A DNA stretch of 64,000 nt from Thalassomonas actiniarum. GTDB lineage: Bacteria > Pseudomonadota > Gammaproteobacteria > Enterobacterales > Alteromonadaceae. The position numbers were made by a program, and so were the translations under genes. Location: assembly GCF_000948975.2 (NCBI RefSeq), contig NZ_CP059736.1, positions 186,001 through 250,000 on the forward strand, written 5' to 3'. Positions 29,001 to 36,700 of this stretch are shown piece after piece. The notes beneath the pieces are model-generated. The model was not told the DNA's origin, made no database searches, and worked only from the letters and a program-made list of their open reading frames with translations. How positions within the stretch are numbered: position 1 is the stretch's first letter; each line of letters opens with the position of its first letter.

Positions 29001-30607
29001 TCTGTTATTCGCCCGCCAGCCTGGCAACGGCTGCCGACTGGGATGCGGTCTTTGCGGTAACGGGGGGCGAAGAGCTGTCATTTGATCATCTTGTTTATTT
29101 AGGCCTGCTCGATCAGCAGCAAAGGGATGACAGCAGTTCGCTCGAAGCGGGCTTTTATCCTTTGCTGGCACTGGGGCAGTCGCTGGGCCGCCGCGTTTTT
29201 TCAGATATCGTCAAGCTGACGTTATTGACGGATAAGAGTTTGTCGATAGGCGGCACAGAAATAACCCCAGCCAATGCCGCTGTGCTCGGCCCGTTACTGG
29301 TCCTGCCCCAGGAATATCCGAACCTGCAGTGCCGTATGATAGATGTGCAAATGCCTGAGTTGGCATGGCAACGTGCGCGTTTGCTCGATGATCTACTGGC
29401 CGAATTCACCGCCCGGGAGCGGATTGTCGCCTTAAGGGCCGGACAGCGCTGGGCGGAGACATTTGAGCCCGATAAAGCCGTATCTCTGCCGGAAGCTAAG
29501 CGGGAAGCAAAGAAAATTTTCCGGGACAAGGGGGTTTATTTGATCACCGGCGGCCTGGGCAATATAGGTCTGGCACTGGCGGAAGGTATCGCCCGGCAAA
29601 CGGCCGGGGTCCATTTGGTGCTGACGACGCGCCGACCCGACTTAGCCGCCGACAGCCAGCGTTTACACAAAGTAAAAATGCTCGAGGCCCTGGGAGCAAG
29701 CGTACAGGTCGCCCATGCCGATTGCAGCGACGAACCGGCCATGAAGGCATTGGTGGATGAAGTGGAGCAACGCTTTGCCCGGATCCACGGCGTGATCCAC
29801 GCAGCCGGGCTGGTTGGCCAGGAGTCTTTTGCTACCGTGGGGGAAAGCTCGCGTGAGTTTTGCATCAGGCAGTTTACCCCTAAGCTGCAGGGGGTACGCG
29901 TGCTCGAGCAGGTACTGGCTGACCGTCCGCTTGATTTTTGTATTTTATGCTCCTCCCTCTCCTCGGTCTTGGGCGGCCTGGGCTTTGCTGCCTATGCCGG
30001 TGCCAATGCCTGCCTGGATAGTTTCGTCATCGCCCACAACCAGACGCATGAGACCCGCTGGATCAGCGTGAATTGGGAAGGGTGGCGCTTTGACGATGAG
30101 TTAGACACCAGCCAGGCGGGGGCTGCTGTTGCCGAATTGAGCATGTCTCCGGCAGAAGGGCTCGATATTTTTGAGCGTATCTTGCTGGCGCCGCACAGAG
30201 ACCGCCTGGTGATCTCCTGCGGCGATCTGAAATACCGCATGCAGCAGTGGGTCGCCCCGAAAGAAACCTTGCCGCCGGTTGCTAAGGCTGCGGCGGCGCA
30301 TGCCCGCCCCGCGATGTTGGGGGAATATATTGCGCCTTCGGGAGAGGTTGAACTGCAAATTGCCCAGTTATGGGAGAGTTTGTTAGGCATCAGCGGCATA
30401 GGCGCCGATGACAGCTTCTTCGAGCTGGGGGGCAATTCGTTGTTAATGACGCAATTGCTGGCACAGATCCGGAAAATTTTCCGCCAAGAGCTGTCTCTGA
30501 CGTTATTGTTTGAGCGGCCGACGATTGCCGACATTGCCGGCATGATTATCCAGGTACAGCAGGATAGCCGGGAAGCGGAAGCCGAGCGCGAGGAAGGGGT
30601 GTTATAA
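26063..30607 (+). CDS. Modular PKS, KS-AT-KR-ACP
   Basis: A 1514-aa PKS module that would extend the Asn-loaded chain by one reduced ketide, giving a gamma-amino-beta-hydroxy (statine-like) unit. The start is GTG at 26063, eight bases inside the previous gene and 6-7 bases after aaaaggag; no in-frame ATG fits better. KS: Cys204 (TACSTS), His340 (ETHGTG), His381. The AT (~560-860) has Ser649, but the motif reads GSSLGEY (Ser in place of His648), and the selectivity motif reads LPFH instead of HAFH, so the extender is less certain than in the other modules. There is no DH. KR: TGGLGNIG near 1158, no LDD motif (A-type-like), Tyr1311. ACP: Ser1459 in LGGNSL. The KS opening SISFF resembles the KS of the 44641 protein. 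Confidence 0.94.
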   Translation: MLNTSDANASHPLGDEQSGDKTFSDELEAVAIVGMALRVPGADSLEQFWQNLRDGVESISFFNDDQLRAAGVPEAALSDPDFVKAFGLLKGADQFDNDFFDILPREAEVLDPQHRQLLECSWQALEHAGYGPNSQSFSDAGSVGMMAGVGLNNYLLHNLAGRKDIIEALGGWQLTLGNDKDFAATRVAYKLNLCGAAMNVSTACSTSLVSVAMACQSLLSYQSDMMLAGGCSIHLPQDQGYWYHPGGTLSSDGHCRAFDEQAQGTLDGNGVAVVVLKRLDDAIKAKDTIYGVVRGFAVNNDGGHKVGYTAPSVEGQSAVIREAQEMAEIGADTLGYVETHGTGTDLGDQVEITALIEAFREAGITGKQVCGLGSVKTNVGHLDTAAGTTGLIKTVLGLKHGQIPPSLHFTRANPKLHLDTSPFYVNAALRDWPRLKGAPRRGGVSSFGIGGTNAHVIVEEAPAAPAPTPGRPWQMLTLSAKTQASLQQNRHRLANYLVSQDNTSLADIAYTLQTGRCAFKQRQAVISSSCGDGADKLNASSAPQVFCGEAGEQAPAVAFMFPGQDAQYPGMAESLYRDEPLFKQHIDLCDEIVRREHGIDLLSRLFAGHRQADEPEFSLDPLPIFVTEYALARSLLALGIQPRAMMGSSLGEYVCACLAEVISLEDALMLAISCAELFSLVEPGALVSVSLPESELQPLLGDGLALAMVCAPKQCVVGGRPQAVVALKAELAQREISYVDIPLGLPFHTEFMQPLVAPYRARLQQVKFSAPKMPFVSCVTGDWIQPEQATDPEHYLRLAVNTVELSKGFQRLFSLADCILLELGPGQSMTGFALLQQDRPAGAQIIPSLADPRYAAAQELASADSFYFQSALARLWVAGLDIRWPAFYRNQERRRIALPGYAFEHKRYWLDAQPFEPLADGGETEGKQADPASWFYRPCWHELARPAPADLGGQWLVIGDPGGLAGPLVERLRAAGVEVVCYSPASLATAADWDAVFAVTGGEELSFDHLVYLGLLDQQQRDDSSSLEAGFYPLLALGQSLGRRVFSDIVKLTLLTDKSLSIGGTEITPANAAVLGPLLVLPQEYPNLQCRMIDVQMPELAWQRARLLDDLLAEFTARERIVALRAGQRWAETFEPDKAVSLPEAKREAKKIFRDKGVYLITGGLGNIGLALAEGIARQTAGVHLVLTTRRPDLAADSQRLHKVKMLEALGASVQVAHADCSDEPAMKALVDEVEQRFARIHGVIHAAGLVGQESFATVGESSREFCIRQFTPKLQGVRVLEQVLADRPLDFCILCSSLSSVLGGLGFAAYAGANACLDSFVIAHNQTHETRWISVNWEGWRFDDELDTSQAGAAVAELSMSPAEGLDIFERILLAPHRDRLVISCGDLKYRMQQWVAPKETLPPVAKAAAAHARPAMLGEYIAPSGEVELQIAQLWESLLGISGIGADDSFFELGGNSLLMTQLLAQIRKIFRQELSLTLLFERPTIADIAGMIIQVQQDSREAEAEREEGVL

Positions 30608-30656
30608 GGGTAATGTTTTTATTTTAACAAAAGAGCATAACGGCACTGAAGTGGGG

Positions 30657-30679
30657 GCCCCGAAGAAAATTAGCGGGGC
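30657..30679 (+). other. Hairpin in the 112-bp spacer between PKS and NRPS genes
   Basis: The arms gccccg and cggggc pair around an 11-base loop. No run of T follows, so this is not a convincing terminator. It may be an intercistronic structure in the only sizeable break within the 20764-39167 synthase genes. A ribosome site (aaggga) lies downstream, before the NRPS ATG at 30720. Confidence 0.35.
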
Positions 30680-30719
30680 AGTGACGGAATATACTTCTGA
30701 TTATTAAGGGATTGTTTTT

Positions 30720-33700
30720 ATGGATACGGATGCAGCCTCCTTGCTGTCTGAGTTGGAAATGCTGGATATCAGGTTAAGCCTGGATGATGGCAAGCTACGT
30801 TACAGTGCCCCTAAGGGGGCGTTGCAGCCCTTGCTGTTGAAACGCCTGAGCGATCATAAGGCGGATTTGATTCGTTTGCTTGAGCAGCGCAGTGCAGACC
30901 GGCAGCAGATCTGGGAAGAAGTGGCGATCCCCCGTCAGCCCAGGGGTAAAGGGTTGCCGCTGTCTTTTGCACAGCAACGCTTTTGGTTTCTCGACCAGCT
31001 CGACCAGGGAAACTCCGCCACCTTTGTGATGCCGCCCGTGGTGCTGCGCTTTGAGGGAAAACTCAATATTTTGGCCCTGCAGCAGGCGCTCAATGAGGTG
31101 GTACAGCGTCATGAAGTGTTGCGCAGCGCCTTTCGTATCGAAGAGGATGTACCGGTTCAGCGGGTATTGCCGGAGGCCGAACTTGCCTTGCCGCTATCGG
31201 ATCTGACGGCCTTAACCCCGGCGGAAAAAGAGCAACGCATCGATCAGGTGATCCGCGAACAGGCGTTGCAGCCGTTTGACTTGCAACACGGCGATATCCT
31301 GATGCGTGCTTTAGTGTTAAAACTGGCTGAAAACGAGCATATTTTTATGCTGACCATGCATCATATTATCGGCGACGGCTGGTCGATGGGAATTTTGGTC
31401 GACGAATTGTCACAGCTTTACCGGGCCCGTATTGCCGGTGAGGCCATCGACAAGACCTTGGCGCCGTTGCCCGTCCAATATGCCGACTATGCCGTCTGGG
31501 AACGTAAGCGCATGACGGGGCAGCGCCTGGCACGTCACAGGGATTACTGGCTGGCCCAACTTAAGGATGCGCCGGACTTTTTGCCGCTGGCAACAGATCA
31601 TCCCCGCCCTAAAGTACGCAATAACCAGGGCAGCGCCGTCTATTTTCAATTGGGCAGCGACAGCGCCGGGCAACTGGCCAGGCTTTGCAGCGATAGCGGT
31701 GTGACCCCCTTTATGGCGTTACTGTCGGCTTTCGCGGTCTTGCTTTACCGTTATACCGGCGAACAGGATATGGTGATCGGCTCGCCGATTGCAGTGCGTC
31801 CCCATAGCCAGAGCGAAGCCCTGGTGGGGTTATTTTTGAACACCCTGGCATTGCGGATAGATTTGAGCGCCAACCCGAGTTTTCATAGCTTATTGGCCAG
31901 AGTACGCAAAACAGCACTGCAAGGCTATGAGCACAGCGAAATGCCGTTTGATCAGGTATTGCAGGCGCTGGATCTGGAGCGTAACCCGGAGCATACGCCG
32001 CTATTTCAGGTATTATTCGCCTTACAAAATGCCCCCATGGGAAATGTCGAACTCGATGGCTTGAGTATCAGCAGCCGGCCGACCCAGTCGCTGCACTCGC
32101 CCTTTGATCTGGTGCTGTCTTTAGAAGAGAGCGAGAACGATATCCAGGGGTTTTTCCGCTACAACACAGATTTATTTGAACGGGCGAGTATAGAACGTAT
32201 GCTCGGCCACTTCAGGCTGTTATTGCAGGGGCTTTTGACTACGCCGCAGGAGAAGATTGCCACCCTGGCGATGCTGACCCCGCCCGAGCTGGCACAGCTT
32301 AGGGATTGGCGCGGTGGCCAGTACCGGGCGGCGGCGGATAACACGCTGGCACAGGCGTTTACCCGGCAAGCCGCAGCCAGCCCTGGAGCTGTAGCACTGC
32401 GCTTTGGCGACACCGGCTTAACCTACCGCGAGCTAAATGAAAGGGCCAATCAGCTGACCCGGCGCTTGCAAAAAATGGGCGTGGTCCGGGGGGATTTTGT
32501 CGGCTTGTGCAGCCAGCGCTCCCTTGAACTTATCATTGGCATTGTCGGGATCTTAAAGGCCGGCGCGGCTTATATTCCGCTCGATCCCGCTTATCCCCAA
32601 GAGCGCTTGGCTTATATGGCGCAGGACAGCGGCATACGCCTGCTTGTCACCTACCGCTCGGAGCCGTCATTGTCGGTGACTATGCTAGATCTGGCAGACC
32701 CGTCTTTAGCGCAGGAAAGCACAGCCGAGCCCGGGATAACGGCGGCTGCAGAAGATGTCGCTTATGTGATTTATACCTCAGGTTCAACCGGGCGGCCTAA
32801 AGGGGTCGAGGTGAGCCATCGCAATGTCATACGCCTGTTCAGCGCCAGCGAGTCCCTGTTTGGTTTTGGCGCCGACGATACCTGGAGCTTGTTTCACTCT
32901 TACGCCTTTGACTTTTCGGTTTGGGAGCTCTGGGGCGCCCTGTTATACGGCGGCCAGGCGGTGGTGGTGCCGCTGGACATTGCCCGCTCGTCGGAGCAGT
33001 TTCAGCCATTTTTACGGCAAAACGGGGTGACGGTGTTAAATCAGACGCCATCTGCGTTCAGGCAGCTTATCGACGCCGATTGCCGCCTGCAGGCATCCCG
33101 CGAACCTTTGCCCCTGAAATGGGTTATTTTTGGCGGCGAAGCGCTTGATCCGCGCAGCTTATCTGCCTGGGTTGAGCGTTATGGCCTGGACGCACCCGAG
33201 TTGATCAATATGTACGGTATTACCGAAACCACGGTACATGTTAGCTATTACCGCCTCAGGCAAGAGGATATCGACACCGGCACCAGCGTTATCGGCAGGC
33301 CGCTGCCGGACCTTTCCCTTACCCTGGTCGACGGCAACGATCAGCTGGTGCCCCTTGGCGTACCGGGTGAGATGCTTATCGGCGGCGGCGGTGTGGCCAG
33401 AGGTTATCTGAACCTGCCGGAGCTGACCGCCGAACGCTTTATTTCCGATGCCTTTACCGGCCAGGAGGCTAAGCAGCGTTTATACCGCAGCGGTGATCTG
33501 GCGCGCTGGCGCGCCGACGGCTCCCTGGAGTATTTGGGCAGAATCGATCATCAGGTTAAAGTGCGCGGTTTTCGCATCGAACTGGGAGAAATCGAGCGCT
33601 GCCTGGGCAAATTGCCCCAGGTCAGGGAGGCAGTGGTGTTAAGTCGGCAAGAGGCCGGCGGTGCGCGCCTGGTGGCTTATGCCGTCTCTGATAACAACCG

Positions 33701-36700
33701 GGACACCGCTTTGCCGGCGTTATTGCGAAAAGAGCTGTTATCACGGCTGCCGGAGTATATGATCCCGGCGGCGGTCCTGGTGTTGCCCAGCTTACCTTTA
33801 ACCGCCAACGGCAAGCTGGACCGAAAAAAACTCGACAGCCTGTTTCTGGAAAACCGCAGCGGGATAAATACCGGCGTTCCCTTATCTGCGCCGCCACAGA
33901 CGGCACTGGAAAAGTTGCTGGCCACGCTTTGGTGTCAGGTGCTTGATATTGAGCGCATCGGCCTGGATGATAATTTTTTTGAGCTTGGCGGTGACTCGAT
34001 TCGCGGCGCGATTTTAGCCAACAAGATCCAGCAGCGTATCGAAAGCGTGGTTTATGTCGTGGCCTTATTTGAGGCGCCGACCATACGTTTGCTGATTGAC
34101 TATTTACGCCGCCATTACCCCGAAGCCATGGCGAGAATGGGAGAGGCTGAGATCAGGCAGCTAGACGATGCCTTTATTGACGAACAGAGCCTTACCGATT
34201 TTCGAGCCCTGATCCCGCCGACCCCCAGCTACCCGGTTTCAGGCAAATTGCCCGGCAACGGCAAAAAAAATCCGCGGGCGATTTTCGTGCTCTCGCCGCC
34301 GCGTTCCGGCTCGACCTTATTGCGGGTCTTGCTGGGGGGGCATTCGGATTTGTTTTCGCCGCCGGAGCTGGAGTTGCTCGGCTTTGATACCTTGGGCCAG
34401 CGTAAAAAGGTTTGCTCCGGACGCGATGCCTTTTGGCTTGAAGGGACATTACGGGCGGTGATGCAGGCATGTGATGTCGATGCCGACGGCGCCAGGGAAA
34501 TCATGGCTTCACGTGAAAGTGCGGATATGCCGGTGCAAGCTTTTTACGGCGAATTGCAAGGCTGGCTGGGGCAGCGTATCCTGGTTGACAAGTCACCTTC
34601 CTATGCCCTGGATCCCGGCATTATGCAGCGGGCAGAGGCCTATTTTGACGAGCCGCTTTATATCCATTTGCACCGCCATCCGTATGGCATGATCCATTCC
34701 TTCGAAGAAGCCAAGCTCGACCAGATTTTTTTCCGCTATCCCCACCAATTGCCGGTGCGCCGTTTAGGGGAACTGATCTGGCTGCACAGCCATCGCAATA
34801 TTGGCCAATTTTTAGCAAATATACCGGCCCGTCGCCAGATAAGCGTAAGTTTCGAGCAGATGACGCAGCAGCCGGAGGCAACCGTAAAGCAGTTGTGTCA
34901 GTTTATCGGCATAAACTTCTCTGCCGATATGCTGGATATCTATAACCGGCAGCAGCAACAGCGCATGACAGACGGTATCCATCGGGAGTCCAAAATGTTG
35001 GGGGACGTCAAGTTTCATAGCCACCAACAGATAGATGCCGGTATAGCCGAACGTTGGCGGCAAAATTACCGGCAAGAATTTTTGGGAGAGCCTTCACTGC
35101 AAATGGCCAAAGTGTTTGGCTATAACCCCCGCATAAACACAGAAAATCTGCCGATCCCGCAGCTTGAGCGTAAAGGGGGAAGCTTACCCCTGTCATTTGC
35201 ACAGCAAAGGCTGTGGTTTTTGGATCAGCTCGAAGGGGCCGGCGCTGCCTACAATATGCCTGTGGCCTTGCGGATAAAAGGGGAATTAGCCCCGGATGCC
35301 ATGGCGGCCAGCCTGGATGCGATAGTACGGCGCCATGAAACCCTGCGCAGCCATTTTGAAACCGTCAGGGGAGAGCCCCGGGTACGGCTTGTCGATGCGC
35401 TGCCGGCGATGGCGACAGTGGATCTCAGCCACCTGGTCGGCCAGTTGCAGCAGCAGGCACTGGCGCAGCATATTGCCTCGGATGCAAAGCAGGTATTTAA
35501 CCTGGCAACGGGCCCCTTATTTCGCTGCTCCCTGCTGAAGTTGGCGGCCGATGACCATGTTGTCCTGGTCAATATGCACCACATCGTTTCCGACGGCTGG
35601 TCTATGGGCATTATCGTGAACGAGTGGAGCCGTTTGTATGATGCCTTTGTCGCCGGGCAGGCCTCGCCGCTGGCGCCTTTGGCGGTACAATATGGCGATT
35701 ATGCCGCCTGGCAGCACGAGCAGCTAAAAAGCGGCAAGCTGGGGCATCAGCTAGCTTATTGGCGCAAACGTCTGGCGGGTGCACCTGCTTTGCTGGCGCT
35801 GCCGACAGACCGGCCCCGTCCCGCGGTACAGCAGTTCCACGGGGATATCTTTAAGCTGACCCTGAACGGATCGCTTTCTCTGCGGCTCAAACGCTACGCG
35901 GAACAGTCCGGGGTTTCCCTCTACATGTTTTTACTTGCCGCCTTTGCAGTGTTATTGATGCGCTATAGCGGGCAGCGGGATATCGTCATCGGCTCGCCTA
36001 CGGCAAACCGCAGCCGCAGCGAACTTGAGCCTCTGGTGGGCTTTTTTGTCAATACCCTGGTCATGCGTTTGGACGTTGCCGGGGAGCAGGCCTTTGACGG
36101 TTTTTTAAAGCAGGTACGGGAAGCGGCGCTTGAAGCATACGCCAACCAGGAGGTCTCATTTGAGCAGCTGGTGGAAGAGCTCAAACCCCGGCGCAACTTA
36201 AGCTATTCGCCTTTATTCCAGGTGATGTTCTCGATGCAGAATACCCCCGCGGTGACCCCGGATTTAACCGGACTGGAAGTGTCAGAAATCTCCGGCGCAC
36301 AGGTGGTCTCCAAATATGATTTAACCTTGGAGGTGAGTGAGTCGGGGACGGGACTGGAAGCTTGCTTTGAGTACAATAGCGATTTATTTGACCGTGACAC
36401 CATTAAACGTCTTGCCGGCCATTACAGTAATTTATTGCAGTCGATATTAACCGCTCCCCAACAGGCATTAGCCCGCCTGGCGATATTGGACCAGGAGGAA
36501 GAAGACTGCCTGCTTAAGCGCTGGAATCACACCCGCCGCCCGATAGACGGGCCCTTGACTATCCAGGGCATGTTCGAAAAGCAGGCGGGGAAAACGCCAA
36601 ACGCGGTGGCGGTAAAATGCGGCGCAGACAGTTTGAGCTACCGAGAACTCAATCAGCGCTCACAGCAACTGGCACAGCGGTTGCGGGCACTTGGCCTGGC

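Noticed and set aside
33900-34300. Epimerisation domain after the Thr carrier
   Set aside because: Despite the GGDSI carrier motif, the following domain has a sulfotransferase PAPS loop and no HHxxxDG-type epimerase core.
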